From JABWBJ01 sp036507855 (lineage in GTDB: Bacteria > Gemmatimonadota > Gemmatimonadetes > Gemmatimonadales > Gemmatimonadaceae): 54,993 nt of DNA. Below the pieces are notes generated by a model. The model saw nothing but the letters and a program-made list of their open reading frames with translations. It did not search any database and was not told the DNA's origin. Of this stretch, positions 13,775 through 23,162 are shown one piece after another (the first letter of the stretch is position 1; every line of letters starts with the position of its first letter). The stretch is taken from contig DATCIJ010000058.1 in NCBI GenBank assembly GCA_036507855.1, positions 1 to 54,993 on the forward strand, written 5' to 3'. Made by a program: the position numbers and the translations under genes.

Positions 13775-15661
13775 TCAAACGCCCTGGGAGACGCAATTCC
13801 GGCCCGCTTCTTTCGATCGGTACAGGGCGCGGTCCGCGCAGTCGACCAGCTCCTCACCGTTGGTGATCTCCTCGCCCATGCTCGCGACCCCGACACTGGC
13901 CGTGATCTGGCGGTCCTCCCACGTCGACGCCTCGATGGCGCGGCGGAGCTGCTCCGCCACGACCAGAGATCCGGACCGACCCGTGTTGGGCAGGATGATG
14001 GCGAATTCCTCTCCGCCGTACCGCGCGGCAAAGTCCGACGCACGCAGCGACCGTAGCAGGAGCCGGCCAACAGCGCGCAGTACCTCGTCGCCCTTGGGAT
14101 GACCGAAGGTGTCGTTGTACTCCTTGAAGTGGTCGATGTCGAGCAGCACCAGCGAGACGTCGCCCCCATGCCGGCGCCAGCGCCGCGTCTCATCCTCCAT
14201 GCGTTCCTCGAACGCACGCCGATTCCGCAGTTGGGTCAGGCCGTCCACTGTGGCCAGCTCCGAAAGCTTGCTGTTCACATCCTGCAGCATGTCCTGCTGC
14301 TGCCGAAGCTTGCGCTGCGTATCCTCGAGCCGGCGCTCGTTCTGCTTGCTGTCCGTGATGTCGCGCGACGAAACCTGCAACTGCACGACTTCTCCGCTCT
14401 CGTCCACTACCGCGCGCCACATCATCTCGAGCCAGAGGTGGCGCCCTGTCTTGTGCAGCATGCGAACCTGGATCGAAGCCACGGGTTCCCCGCGCAGCAG
14501 TCGATTGAAGTGCCGCCGCAGTCGGTCGAGATCCTCGGGATGCACGGTCGCGAACGGCGCCATGCGCGGCATTTCCTCGGGCAGAAAGCCGAGCACTCGT
14601 TCGCAGGAAGGGCTGATGTAAACGAGACGACCGTCCGGCGAGTACAGGCTCACCACGTCACTGCCGTTCTCCGCGATGAGGCGAAACCGGACTTCGCTCT
14701 CCCGCAGCGCGCGCTCGGTCCGCAGTCGCTCGAGATGGCTTTCATGAAGTTTCGTGGCGATCCACGCCACGATGGCGACAAACACCAGGATGGTCGCCAG
14801 CACGAACAGCGTGTCCGCCAGGTCAGGATCGATCAGGCTGGCGCGTCGCCCGAAGATCAGGAGCCAACCAAGCACCGCGGGGACGAGAAAACCAGCGGGA
14901 AGCAGCGTTCGCGCCAGCGAACCTCCCGGACCCTCGCTGAGCACAATCGCAATCAGTCCATCGCTGCTCGAAAGCGTCATGACGCCGATCCCCAGCGCGG
15001 CAAAACCGACCGCGGTTGGCAACGCCATTCGATTGAACGCCCCAACGGACTCGAACCACCCGCTCTGGTACGCGTGGGCAATGAGCGCGGCCTGCGCGCT
15101 GAACAACACGACCACGGAGATGATCTGCGCCAGGGCACTGGCGAATCGGGACCTGCGCATCTGCAGGAGCAGCGCGCCGCCCAGCAGCACGAGATTGAGG
15201 GCGGCGTTGAGCGACATCCGGTTGTCGCGTCCGTCCGCTGTCTGCGACATGGTATTGCCGAAGATCAGTTGGTCGGCGCCAGGAACGTCGCCGGTCGACA
15301 TCCCGAACAATCGCGCAGCGCCCACGACGATCACGAGAATCGCCAACGCGCTGGCAATCTCGCGACCGCGGCGAAGCTCGTCGTGCGCGAGGAGCCACAT
15401 CGATGAACCCAGTGCGATGAAGCAGGCCGCGGTCATGGGGTTCACGGCGGCATTATCTGCCGGGCCGAGCGCTCGAAGTTCCGGAACGCCAACAAGCCAG
15501 CCGACCAGCGACAGTCCTCCGATCACGATCGCGAACGTGATCGCAACGCGCGCGATGATGCCGGGGTTCGACCACCAGGCAACAATTGGCGCATCCGCAA
15601 CGGTCGTTTGCGGATAAGTGCCGGTCGGTGTGGGCGTTAACTCTGGCATCGTTAATGCCAA
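13775..15661 (-). CDS. Membrane PAS-GGDEF diguanylate cyclase
   Basis: This is a 628-aa inner-membrane protein. The N-terminal half (about 30-300) has eight or more hydrophobic segments. A PAS domain (about 320-440) follows, then a coiled coil and a GGDEF domain (about 460-625). The active loop is GGEEF (549-553) in RYGGEEFAI, and the product-inhibition site RASD (R540, D543) lies five residues upstream, so an active, feedback-inhibited cyclase making c-di-GMP is expected. It lies 99 bp downstream of a GGDEF-EAL gene on the same strand, giving opposing c-di-GMP activities. An ATG at 15649 is an alternative start. I looked for a GEMM-type riboswitch in the leader and saw none. Confidence 0.92.
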   Translation of the reverse strand: MALTMPELTPTPTGTYPQTTVADAPIVAWWSNPGIIARVAITFAIVIGGLSLVGWLVGVPELRALGPADNAAVNPMTAACFIALGSSMWLLAHDELRRGREIASALAILVIVVGAARLFGMSTGDVPGADQLIFGNTMSQTADGRDNRMSLNAALNLVLLGGALLLQMRRSRFASALAQIISVVVLFSAQAALIAHAYQSGWFESVGAFNRMALPTAVGFAALGIGVMTLSSSDGLIAIVLSEGPGGSLARTLLPAGFLVPAVLGWLLIFGRRASLIDPDLADTLFVLATILVFVAIVAWIATKLHESHLERLRTERALRESEVRFRLIAENGSDVVSLYSPDGRLVYISPSCERVLGFLPEEMPRMAPFATVHPEDLDRLRRHFNRLLRGEPVASIQVRMLHKTGRHLWLEMMWRAVVDESGEVVQLQVSSRDITDSKQNERRLEDTQRKLRQQQDMLQDVNSKLSELATVDGLTQLRNRRAFEERMEDETRRWRRHGGDVSLVLLDIDHFKEYNDTFGHPKGDEVLRAVGRLLLRSLRASDFAARYGGEEFAIILPNTGRSGSLVVAEQLRRAIEASTWEDRQITASVGVASMGEEITNGEELVDCADRALYRSKEAGRNCVSQGV

Positions 15662-15760
15662 GACGGGCCCAAACCCGGAGGAGTCACCGACCCGAACATC
15701 TGCTAATGGTCTCCCTCCCTGCCGGCTCCGTCACGCTCCGGACGTTTTTCGTTCGCGGAG

Positions 15761-17617
15761 CTACCAGCGAGGTCCCTTCGCGAGCAGACCCTCCATATCC
15801 TCGATGTTGCACGGCCTCGAGAAGATGAACCCCTGGGCCAGGTCGCAGCCTATCCCGCGCAGCAGCTCCAGCTGGCGGAGGTTCGTGACGCCCTCGGCGA
15901 CCACCTCGAGACCGATCGCGTGGGCCAGCGAGACGATCGCCTTCACCACGTACAGGGGCCGCTCTTCCTGATCGATGGAACTGATGAACGCGCGATCGAC
16001 TTTGACGGCATCGAGCGGCAGACGGTGCAGGTAGCTCAGCGCCGAGTAGCCGGTCCCGAAGTCGTCGAGATGGATTCCAACGCCAAGCGCGCGAAGCTGC
16101 TGGACCGTCTCGATCGCCGGGTGCTTCTGGCCAATGATCGCGCTCTCGGTGATCTCGAGGCGCAGCGCTTTCGGAGGGAGTCCCGTCTCGTCGAGTATCG
16201 ACGCGACGGTCCTCACCAGGTCGGGCTGCGCGAATTCACGCACCGACAGGTTGACCGAGATGGCGAAGTGCTGTCCGTCGGCTGCGGATGATTGCCAGGC
16301 GTATGCCTGACGACAGGCCTCGCGCAGCACCCATCGGCCCAGCGGCACGACCAGACCGGTATCCTCGGCGACCGGCACGAACGTCGCCGGGGAAACGATC
16401 CCCCGCTCGAAATGGCGCCAGCGAATCAGTGCTTCGGCCCCGATGATCCGTCCCTCGGCCAACGAGATGATCGGCTGATAGTGGAGGAAGAACTCCTCGC
16501 GCTCGAAGGCGTGCCGCAGGTCCGTCTCGATCTGGAGTCGGGTGAGCGCCTCGGCGTGCATCGCGCGGTCGAACATCTCATAGCGCCCGCGCCCGCTGTT
16601 CTTCGCCCGGTACATCGCTATGTCGGCGCTACGCAGAACGTACTCGGGTAGTTCGCTGGCCCCGGTGCTCAGGGCAACGCCAATGCTGGCGGAAGTCGCG
16701 TGCTCGTAGCCGCCAACGCGGACCGGAGCATGAAGCGCCTCCTGTACGCGCTCGGCCACCATGGCTGCGTCACGGACGTCGATGATACGCTCGAGCAGGA
16801 TGGCAAACTCATCGCCACCCAGCCGGGCGACGATGTCGCCGCCGCGCACACAACCTTCCAGCCGCCGGGCAATCGACACCAGCATCTCGTCACCGACATG
16901 ATGCCCCATCGAGTCATTGACGACCTTGAAGCCGTCCACGTCGAGAAAGAGTACCGCGAAGAGGCCATCATGCCCGCGTCTCGCACGGTGCGTGGCATCT
17001 GCCAGTCGCCTCATGAACAGCGCGCGGTTGGGCAGCCCGGTCAGCGGATCGTGGACCGATTCGTGGCGCAGCCGCTGCTCGCGGATTTCGCGATCGGAAA
17101 GGAGTTTCCTGAGCTGCATCTCCGTGCCCGCCATGGTGCCGAAGTCGGCGAGTATCGCGACCTCCTCGGCAGTCCATTCCCGCGGCACCTCGTCGAGCAT
17201 GCAGAGCATCCCGCCCACACTGCCGTCGGCTCGAAGGAACGTCGCTGAGGCGACGCTGACGATGCTCAGCTCGGCCGCCGCGGTTCTCAGGACGGGATCC
17301 CCTTCCAGCGCACTGAGGTCGTTCAACGACAGGACCCCGCCGTTGTCGAGAGTGCGTTTCATGAGCCCCGACCGGATCAGCGCGCCCGCATCGTGCTTGA
17401 ACCAGTCGCGCCACATTTCGCCGGCGCTGAAACTCCGGCGGTCATCGCCGAGAAATGCGATGAGTACGGCCGGCGCGGCGGTGCTTTTCGCCACCAGGCC
17501 CACCAATCGCTCCATTGACGCGGCGAACGTACCGCTCAGCGCGGGACTCTCATTACCAGCGGCGGCGTCACCGACTGGCGATGCATCCGGGGTCACTCGG
17601 GCCATGGCTATGGTCAC
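15761..17617 (-). CDS. GAF-GGDEF-EAL c-di-GMP turnover protein
   Basis: This is a 618-aa soluble protein. A GAF-like sensor (about 35-170) precedes a GGDEF domain with intact GGDEF (267-271) and an RxxD inhibition site (R258-D261), then an EAL domain. The phosphodiesterase residues are all present: E395 in GAEALIRW, N456, E488 in LEITES, DDFGTG (518-523), K539 and E575 in VVAEGV. It could therefore degrade c-di-GMP, make it, or sense GTP. The start is a GTG at 17617, with an ATG at 17605 as alternative; neither has a good ribosome site. It is divergent from the flavoenzyme gene at 17769 and probably co-transcribed with the cyclase gene downstream. Confidence 0.92.
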   Translation of the reverse strand: MTIAMARVTPDASPVGDAAAGNESPALSGTFAASMERLVGLVAKSTAAPAVLIAFLGDDRRSFSAGEMWRDWFKHDAGALIRSGLMKRTLDNGGVLSLNDLSALEGDPVLRTAAAELSIVSVASATFLRADGSVGGMLCMLDEVPREWTAEEVAILADFGTMAGTEMQLRKLLSDREIREQRLRHESVHDPLTGLPNRALFMRRLADATHRARRGHDGLFAVLFLDVDGFKVVNDSMGHHVGDEMLVSIARRLEGCVRGGDIVARLGGDEFAILLERIIDVRDAAMVAERVQEALHAPVRVGGYEHATSASIGVALSTGASELPEYVLRSADIAMYRAKNSGRGRYEMFDRAMHAEALTRLQIETDLRHAFEREEFFLHYQPIISLAEGRIIGAEALIRWRHFERGIVSPATFVPVAEDTGLVVPLGRWVLREACRQAYAWQSSAADGQHFAISVNLSVREFAQPDLVRTVASILDETGLPPKALRLEITESAIIGQKHPAIETVQQLRALGVGIHLDDFGTGYSALSYLHRLPLDAVKVDRAFISSIDQEERPLYVVKAIVSLAHAIGLEVVAEGVTNLRQLELLRGIGCDLAQGFIFSRPCNIEDMEGLLAKGPRW

Positions 17618-17693
17618 AATCAGGAGGACTTTCCGGGCATAATCCCGTCACGACCGCCGCCTTGCACCGCCGCATGTGTTCGCGGCAGCTTGG

Positions 17694-17718
17694 CCTAATC
17701 GCCGGGTTCGGCATTAGG
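17694..17718. promoter_or_regulatory. Stable hairpin in a divergent intergenic region
   Basis: CCTAAT-C-GCCG-GGTT-CGGC-ATTAGG forms ten base pairs with one bulged C and a four-base loop. It sits in the 151-bp region between the divergent GGDEF-EAL and flavoenzyme genes, where both promoters must lie. It could be an operator or an RNA structure in one leader; nothing more can be said from the sequence. Confidence 0.4.
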
Positions 17719-17768
17719 ACTTTCCTTATGGTCTTTGGCTGCGCGGCGCGCGCGGCGGGGAGAAGGGT

Positions 17769-18905
17769 TTGGCGACGGCACAGGACGTTGTTGTACTTGG
17801 GGTTGGCGGCATGGGAAGCGCCGTCGCGTACCATCTCGCGAGCCGCGGACTCAAGGTGGTAGCCCTGGAGCGGCACACGCTCGGACACGACCGGGGATCG
17901 TCGCACGGGCTCAGCAGGATTATCCGACTCGCCTACTTTGAGGACCCGTCCTATGTCCCCCTGCTACGGCGGGCCTTCACACTGTGGCGCGACCTGGAGA
18001 CGGAATCAGGAGAGCGGCTGCTTCATGTCACCGGCGCCATGGATGCCGGACTGCCCGGATCGCGGGTGTTCGAGGGGTCAGTCCAGTCATGCCTGGCGCA
18101 CGGACTTCGGCATGAAGTGCTCACTGCCGAGGAAGTCAACTGGCGGTTCCCGGGTTATCACCTTCCCCCCGGATACAAAGCGGTCTTCCAGCCTGACGGC
18201 GGATTCCTCGAGCCGGAAAAGTGCATTCGCTCGTACGCCGCCGCCGCCTCGAACCACGGCGCGAACGTTCGCACCGGTGTTCAGGTTCAAAGCTGGTCCC
18301 GAATGACCGACGGCGTCGTCGTTCGCCTGGCTGACGAAGAGATCCGCGCGCGGCAGCTCGTGATCTGTGCGGGCGCGTGGACGCCGGCGCTGGCACCGTC
18401 TCTCGCACCGCTACTCCGCCCCGAACGACAAGTCGTCGCGTGGTTTGCAGTTGAAGACGACGCGGCCTTTGCGGCCGGCCGATTCCCTGTCTTCGTGTTG
18501 AACACGCCTGAGGCGTACTTCTATGGATTCCCTCAGCACGGAGTGCCGGGCTTCAAGATCGGGAAGTACCACCATCGGGCCGAAGTGGTCGACCCGGACG
18601 CGATGAATCGGGTCGTCGACGCTGACGACGAAGCCGTCCTGCGTGAATGCGTGCGATCCTTCTTCCCCGCCGCCGATGGACCGATGGTTCGCGCCTCGAC
18701 CTGCATCTTCACCAACACGCCTGACGAGCACTTCATCATCGATCGCCTGCCCGGCACCCCGGAGGTGCTGGTCGTTTCCGCCTGCTCAGGTCACGGCTTC
18801 AAGTTCTGCAGTGTGATCGGCGAAATCGTCGCCGACCTCGTGACCCGAGGCCAGACGCCCCATGACATCTCGCTGTTCAGGCTGGATCGCTTCGGGAGAC
18901 TCTAG
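17769..18905 (+). CDS. Sarcosine oxidase/N-methyl-tryptophan oxidase-like flavoenzyme
   Basis: This is a 378-aa FAD amine oxidase of the DAO superfamily, similar in length to monomeric sarcosine oxidase and SolA. The dinucleotide motif GVGGMG is at residues 11-16, and SSHGLSRIIRLAY follows as in MSOX. C312 in STCIFTNTPDEHF is at the position that binds FAD covalently in that family. The C-terminal SGHGFKF motif is also typical. The reaction is oxidative demethylation of an N-methyl amino acid to formaldehyde and peroxide; the exact substrate is unknown. The start is TTG at 17769, chosen from a GGGGAG ribosome site six bases upstream and from the position of the FAD motif. It stands alone, divergent from the c-di-GMP genes. 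Confidence 0.88.
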   Translation: MATAQDVVVLGVGGMGSAVAYHLASRGLKVVALERHTLGHDRGSSHGLSRIIRLAYFEDPSYVPLLRRAFTLWRDLETESGERLLHVTGAMDAGLPGSRVFEGSVQSCLAHGLRHEVLTAEEVNWRFPGYHLPPGYKAVFQPDGGFLEPEKCIRSYAAAASNHGANVRTGVQVQSWSRMTDGVVVRLADEEIRARQLVICAGAWTPALAPSLAPLLRPERQVVAWFAVEDDAAFAAGRFPVFVLNTPEAYFYGFPQHGVPGFKIGKYHHRAEVVDPDAMNRVVDADDEAVLRECVRSFFPAADGPMVRASTCIFTNTPDEHFIIDRLPGTPEVLVVSACSGHGFKFCSVIGEIVADLVTRGQTPHDISLFRLDRFGRL

Positions 18906-19054
18906 CGCTCCGTCCCTCGGCGCCCTCTGTCGGGTAAACCCTCACGGCTCTCAGTCGTGAAACCTGCTGGTCGCGACCCCGACCTCCTGTAGAACGTGCT
19001 TCCGAACCGGTAGCCGCGTCGCGAAGCGGCGATTCCCCGGCGGAGGTCCATCGA

Positions 19055-19444
19055 ATGGGGCAACACGGCAAGCGCTCGCCAACGGGAAGCGCCGCTGGTA
19101 CTCCCTCTGACACCGACGGCCTGAGCACGCTGCTCGAGACCGAGCGCGAGCTGACGACGGCGCTGGAGCACGCCGAGGAAGAGGCTGCCGCCATCGTCGA
19201 GGCGGCCAGGACCAGGGCGCGCGAGATGGAACAGGAGTTCGAGGCGAGCGTCGCCGCGGAGCTGCGCGACCTGGACGCTTCACAGGAAGCGGAGACAGCG
19301 GCCGCGGTTTCTCGCACTGCTGACGAAGCGCGCGCACGTGCGCGTCGCCTCGGCGACGTGCCGGAGGATCGCGTGCGTGAACTCGCCGCCGCGGTCCTCC
19401 AGGACTTCCTGGGCGTCTCGCCCTCATCGGGAGCGAAAGCATGA
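19055..19444 (+). CDS. V/A-ATPase peripheral-stalk subunit G/H
   Basis: This is a 129-aa charged, Ala/Glu/Arg-rich protein. A long helix is predicted from about residue 22 to 100, and a short C-terminal tail follows. Its size, composition and position first in the operon, directly before subunit I, fit the G/H (AhaH-like) subunit that pairs with subunit E in the peripheral stalk. Sequence motifs alone would not identify it. The start has a GGCGGAGG ribosome site about eight bases upstream. The stop overlaps the next start as ATGA. I saw nothing else in the 149-bp region upstream. Confidence 0.75.
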   Translation: MGQHGKRSPTGSAAGTPSDTDGLSTLLETERELTTALEHAEEEAAAIVEAARTRAREMEQEFEASVAAELRDLDASQEAETAAAVSRTADEARARARRLGDVPEDRVRELAAAVLQDFLGVSPSSGAKA

Positions 19445-21321
19445 TCATCCCGATGGCGAAGGTACGAATCCTCGGACCGCGCGAGCGCATGGACAGCGCG
19501 CTCACCGCGCTTCAGGACTTCGGGCTCCTTCATCTCGGTGACGCGTCGGTGGTGCCGGGCCTGGGCGCTCAGCCCTCCGATTCGCGGCAGGCGCGTCGCG
19601 AACGTCACCTCCGCCGTGCCGTCACTGACCTCATGGACGCGTTGCGACTCGTGGGAGCGCCGCCTAGAGCGGAGCCGGCGATGCGCCCGGAAGAGATCGA
19701 CCTGCGACACGTGGTGCGAATGGCGCGGAAGGTGGCGCGGAGGGCCCGCGCACTCGACGCACGGCGCGTTGCCCTTGGCGAGGAGCGGCTGCTGCTGGAG
19801 CGGTACCGCGATTTCCTCGCCGCGGTGCGTCCCGTGCTTCAGCGGCTGGCGGGTTCGCCACGCCTGACGAGTTACGCGGTGGTGATCCCCGCGGCGGCGA
19901 AGGACGCGCTCAAGACGCTGAACGACGCCCTTCGCGCCGAGGTCGGGCCCGATTTCGCGACGGCGTCGCGCGAGCTCCCCGGCGGCGACCTGGCCGTCCT
20001 GCTGGTGCTGCCGCTGTCGTTCGCCCAGCGACTCGAGTCGCGACTCGCCGAATCGCGCGTGCCGGAGATTCCCGTTCCGGCGGAATACAAGGGAAAGCCG
20101 CTGACCGAGGTGGTGCCTGCGATGCTGGCCCGCCTGGAGGCGATTCCCGGCGAGCTCGCCGTCGTGGAGAAGGACCGGCGCAACCTCGGCGACACGACTC
20201 GTCGCGAGATGAGCCGGTACCTGGCGACGCTCCAGGACTGCCTGACGAGTCTCGAGGCACGCCGCCGGGTTGGCGTCACGCCCCGGGCCTTCGCGCTCGA
20301 GGGGTGGCTGCCGTACTCGAAGAGCGGCGACTTGCGGAACATGCTCCGCGACCGCGTTGGTGAGGCCGTGGTGGTCGAGGAACTGGCGCGCGAGGCCTGG
20401 GCCGCCGAGGACGCTCCGGTCGTCCTCCACAACCCGCGGCTCTTCCGGCCTTTCGAGGCGATCGTGCGCGTGCTGCCGCTGCCGGCGTACGGATCCATCG
20501 ATCCGACGCCGTTCGTCGCGGTGTTCTTCCCGATGTTCTTCGGCATGATGCTCGGCGACATCGGGTACGGCATCGTGCTCGCCCTGCTCGGGATGTGGCT
20601 GCACCACCGCTCGCGACCGGGATCGCTCATGCGCACCGTCTCCGAGATTGCCGGTCCGTGCGCCGCCTTCAGCATCGTGTTCGGCGCGTTGTACGGGGAA
20701 TTCTTCGGGGACCTCGGCACGCGGTTCGGGCTGCAGGCGCTGTGGTTCGACCGCGGAGAATCCGTGATGGCGGCGCTGGCCCTGGCGGCCGGCATTGGCG
20801 CCGTGCACATCGTCGTCGGTCTCGCCGTGGGCGTGGCGGGCGCGTGGCGATTCCATCGACGCCAGGCGATCGGGCGCGGCGTCTCGGGCCTGATGGTCGT
20901 GCTGGTGATCGTCACGCTGCTGGCGGCTTTCGATGTGCTGCCCGGCCGCCTGTTCACGCCAGCGGTCATCGCGATGCTGGTGGCGTTCCCCGTGCTCGTC
21001 GCGGTGGAGGGCTTTCTGGCGCCACTCGAGCTGCTCGCGACACTGGGAAACGTGTTGTCGTACACGCGTATCATGGCCCTCGGCACCGCATCGGTCATGC
21101 TCGCGGTGGTGGCCAATCGGATGGTGGGCGCGATCGGGAGCACCGTGGTCGGCGTGCTGTTCGCGCTGCTGTTCCACCTCGTGAACTTCGCGATCGGCCT
21201 GTTCAGCCCTTCGATCCACGCGATGCGTCTGCACTTCGTGGAGTTCTTCGGGAAGTTCTACAGCCCGGGCGGGCGCCGCTATGAACCGTTCGGTCACTGG
21301 CACCCGACGCCGGGTGCCTAA
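19441..21321 (+). CDS. V/A-ATPase subunit I (a subunit)
   Basis: This is a 626-aa stator subunit of the membrane sector. The N-terminal half (1 to about 345) is a soluble, coiled-coil-containing arm. The C-terminal half has about seven or eight membrane helices starting near FVAVFFPMFFGMMLGDIGYG. The essential ion-pathway arginine is R543 in LSYTRIMALG. The C-terminus (HAMRLHFVEFFGKFYSPGG) is typical. It forms the half-channels that pass H+ or Na+ to the c ring. The start overlaps the preceding stop (ATGA), and 15 bp separate its stop from subunit K. Confidence 0.93.
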   Translation: MIIPMAKVRILGPRERMDSALTALQDFGLLHLGDASVVPGLGAQPSDSRQARRERHLRRAVTDLMDALRLVGAPPRAEPAMRPEEIDLRHVVRMARKVARRARALDARRVALGEERLLLERYRDFLAAVRPVLQRLAGSPRLTSYAVVIPAAAKDALKTLNDALRAEVGPDFATASRELPGGDLAVLLVLPLSFAQRLESRLAESRVPEIPVPAEYKGKPLTEVVPAMLARLEAIPGELAVVEKDRRNLGDTTRREMSRYLATLQDCLTSLEARRRVGVTPRAFALEGWLPYSKSGDLRNMLRDRVGEAVVVEELAREAWAAEDAPVVLHNPRLFRPFEAIVRVLPLPAYGSIDPTPFVAVFFPMFFGMMLGDIGYGIVLALLGMWLHHRSRPGSLMRTVSEIAGPCAAFSIVFGALYGEFFGDLGTRFGLQALWFDRGESVMAALALAAGIGAVHIVVGLAVGVAGAWRFHRRQAIGRGVSGLMVVLVIVTLLAAFDVLPGRLFTPAVIAMLVAFPVLVAVEGFLAPLELLATLGNVLSYTRIMALGTASVMLAVVANRMVGAIGSTVVGVLFALLFHLVNFAIGLFSPSIHAMRLHFVEFFGKFYSPGGRRYEPFGHWHPTPGA

Positions 21322-21336
21322 CGTCATGGAGGTTGA

Positions 21337-21558
21337 ATGGACAGCATGTGGATTGCCTTGAGTGCCGCGCTGGTGCTGGCGGTATCGGCCATCGCGACGG
21401 CGTGGGCGCAGTCACGCATCGGCGCGGCTGGCGCCGCCACGCTGGCGGAGAAGCCCGAGCTGAGCGGCACGGTGATCATCCTCGTCGCCATTCCGGAGAC
21501 GATGGTCATCCTCGGCTTCGTCGTGGCGGTACTGATCATCCTCCGTGGTGGAGGCTGA
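21337..21558 (+). CDS. V/A-ATPase subunit K (c ring proteolipid)
   Basis: This is a 73-aa two-helix hairpin, the short form of the rotor ring subunit; eukaryotic V-type c subunits have four helices. Helix 1 (about 4-27) ends in WAQSRIG, and helix 2 (about 46-69) contains the ion carboxylate E54 in AIPETMVIL. Q25 on helix 1 and T55 next to E54 are the kind of side chains that ligate Na+ in Na+-dependent rotors, but H+ coupling is not excluded. A GGAGG ribosome site (21329-21333) lies just before the ATG. It lies between subunits I and E, the usual order. Confidence 0.92.
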   Translation: MDSMWIALSAALVLAVSAIATAWAQSRIGAAGAATLAEKPELSGTVIILVAIPETMVILGFVVAVLIILRGGG

Positions 21559-21582
21559 GCCGCGGGTCGGAGGGGCACAGCG

Positions 21583-22167
21583 ATGACCATCGCACCCCTG
21601 CTGGGCCAGTTGCGGGATTCCGCGCGCACCGAGAGCGAGCGGCGCCTCGAGGCTGCGCGGGAGGAAGCGCGGCTGCTGCTGACTGCGGCCACCGCGACGC
21701 TGGAGCGCCGGCGGCAGCAGGAACTCGAGCGGCGCGCCGACACCTGGTCGCGAGATCGCGAACGCGTTCTCAACGAGTCGCGTGTGGCGGCCGCTCGCGA
21801 GACACTGGCCGCGAGCGATCGGCTGGTGACACGGGTGCTGCAATGCGCCAGTGATCGTGCCGCGGAATTCACGCGCGGTGGCGACGCGGATCGCTGGCTG
21901 GCGAGCACCCTGGGGGACGCGATCGACTTTCTTCCGGACGGACCGATCGTCGTCAGGACATCGTTCGCCGGCGGCGCGGCGGCGGCGCGGGCCTGCGCCC
22001 CGGGACGCGAGGTGCGTGAGGAACCGCTCGAAGGCCAGTCAGGCGTGGTGCTGGAGAGCGCCGGAGGCAAGGTGCGCGTCGAGGCAACGCTCGAGCGGTT
22101 CCTTCGTGATGAGCGCCCCCGGCTGGCACAGATGATCATCGCGCGGGTCACGGAGGGCTGGTCATGA
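21583..22167 (+). CDS. V/A-ATPase subunit E
   Basis: This is a 194-aa peripheral-stalk subunit. The N-terminal half (about 10-100) is a charged helix rich in Arg and Glu. The C-terminal half is a small alpha/beta domain ending in VEATLERFLRDERPRL, which resembles the end of archaeal/bacterial subunit E (a strand followed by a helix). It should pair with subunit G/H and hold the A3B3 head. The start has a GGGTCGGAGGGG purine-rich stretch upstream. Its stop overlaps subunit C as ATGA. Confidence 0.87.
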   Translation: MTIAPLLGQLRDSARTESERRLEAAREEARLLLTAATATLERRRQQELERRADTWSRDRERVLNESRVAAARETLAASDRLVTRVLQCASDRAAEFTRGGDADRWLASTLGDAIDFLPDGPIVVRTSFAGGAAAARACAPGREVREEPLEGQSGVVLESAGGKVRVEATLERFLRDERPRLAQMIIARVTEGWS

Positions 22168-23162
22168 CGGTCTGGGTAGGCGTCGTCGCTCGCGCCCGTG
22201 GCCTGTCGGGGAGACTGCTCAGTCCAGCGGCGCTGGCGGAACTCGCACCATCGACCGACCTCCGGGACCTCGGGACGCGCCTGGCCGCTCGTCGCGCGCG
22301 ACCGGCGCCGGAAGCCGTGTCGGCTCGATCACTCGAGGACGACGAACGGCGCCACTACGGGGCCCAACTTCGATTGCTCGCCCACTGGTCCGGTGCTCAC
22401 GTGAACTTGCTGGCGCCGCTGTTTGACGATGAGGATCGCCGAAGTCTCAGGACCGTTCTTCGCGGAGCCGTCGCCGGCGTACCGGCCGCCGATCGACTCG
22501 CCGGATTGATCCCGACGCCGGCGCTGCCGATGCGCGCCCTCGACCAGCTCGCGAGTTGCGACCTGCAGGCCGCCATCGCGGCGCTCCTGGTCGCCTGGGG
22601 GAATCCTTACGGACCGCCGCTGGTGGCCGAAACCTCGCGGCAGAATCCCGACCTGTTTCAGATCGAGCACTCGCTGGTGAGCACGTGGGCCACGCGCGCG
22701 CGACGCGCCGCCCGGCGCGGCGATCGCGCGATGCGCGCCTTCGTGAAGCGACAGCTCGACCTCGCCAATCTCTGGACGGCACTGCTCGTGGCCGAGCATG
22801 GGTTCGACGGACCGGCCGGCTCGCTGTTCATCGAAGGAGGCGCGCTCATCAGGCGCGGTGACCTGGAACAGGCGGCGGCCGCGAAGAGCCGATCGCGCGC
22901 CGTTGAAATCCTCGACAAGCTCGTCAGGCAGTCGCCCCTCGCCGCGGCGACCGGGGTAGGCGACAACGTCGAGGAACGCGTCCGCCACGCGCTCATCAGG
23001 GAGCAGCGCGCTATCGCGCGTCAGCAACCACTGAGCACCGCACCCATCATCGAGTTCTGGCTTCGCCTCCGCGCCGAGGCGGCGGCCATTCGTCGCGTCA
23101 TCTGGAGCATCGCGGCGGGTGTGCCCGCCGCCGCGCGCGCCCTCGAGCCGGTGGAGGCGTGA
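22164..23162 (+). CDS. V/A-ATPase subunit C (d subunit, central-stalk socket)
   Basis: This is a 332-aa, mostly helical, polar protein with repeated Arg/Ala-rich helices, in the size range of V-type subunit C/d. Family hallmarks include the early VARARGLSGRLL segment, a middle FVKRQLDLANLWTALL segment and the late AEAAAIRRVIWSI segment. The last two match the NxxNL and ERxNIR-type regions of the family in degenerate form. It caps the c ring and joins it to the central stalk (D and F). It overlaps both neighbours: ATGA with E and TGATG with F. Confidence 0.87.
   Translation: MTVWVGVVARARGLSGRLLSPAALAELAPSTDLRDLGTRLAARRARPAPEAVSARSLEDDERRHYGAQLRLLAHWSGAHVNLLAPLFDDEDRRSLRTVLRGAVAGVPAADRLAGLIPTPALPMRALDQLASCDLQAAIAALLVAWGNPYGPPLVAETSRQNPDLFQIEHSLVSTWATRARRAARRGDRAMRAFVKRQLDLANLWTALLVAEHGFDGPAGSLFIEGGALIRRGDLEQAAAAKSRSRAVEILDKLVRQSPLAAATGVGDNVEERVRHALIREQRAIARQQPLSTAPIIEFWLRLRAEAAAIRRVIWSIAAGVPAAARALEPVEA

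Noticed and set aside
15662..15760. c-di-GMP (GEMM) riboswitch before the cyclase gene
   Set aside because: The spacer lacks the conserved GEMM core and has no matching stems on either strand.
18877..21327. 816-codon open frame on the minus strand, opposite the start of the V-ATPase operon
   Set aside because: It is low-complexity His/Arg/Glu-rich, antisense to well-recognised subunits I and G/H, and shows no domain. Such shadows are common in GC-rich genes.
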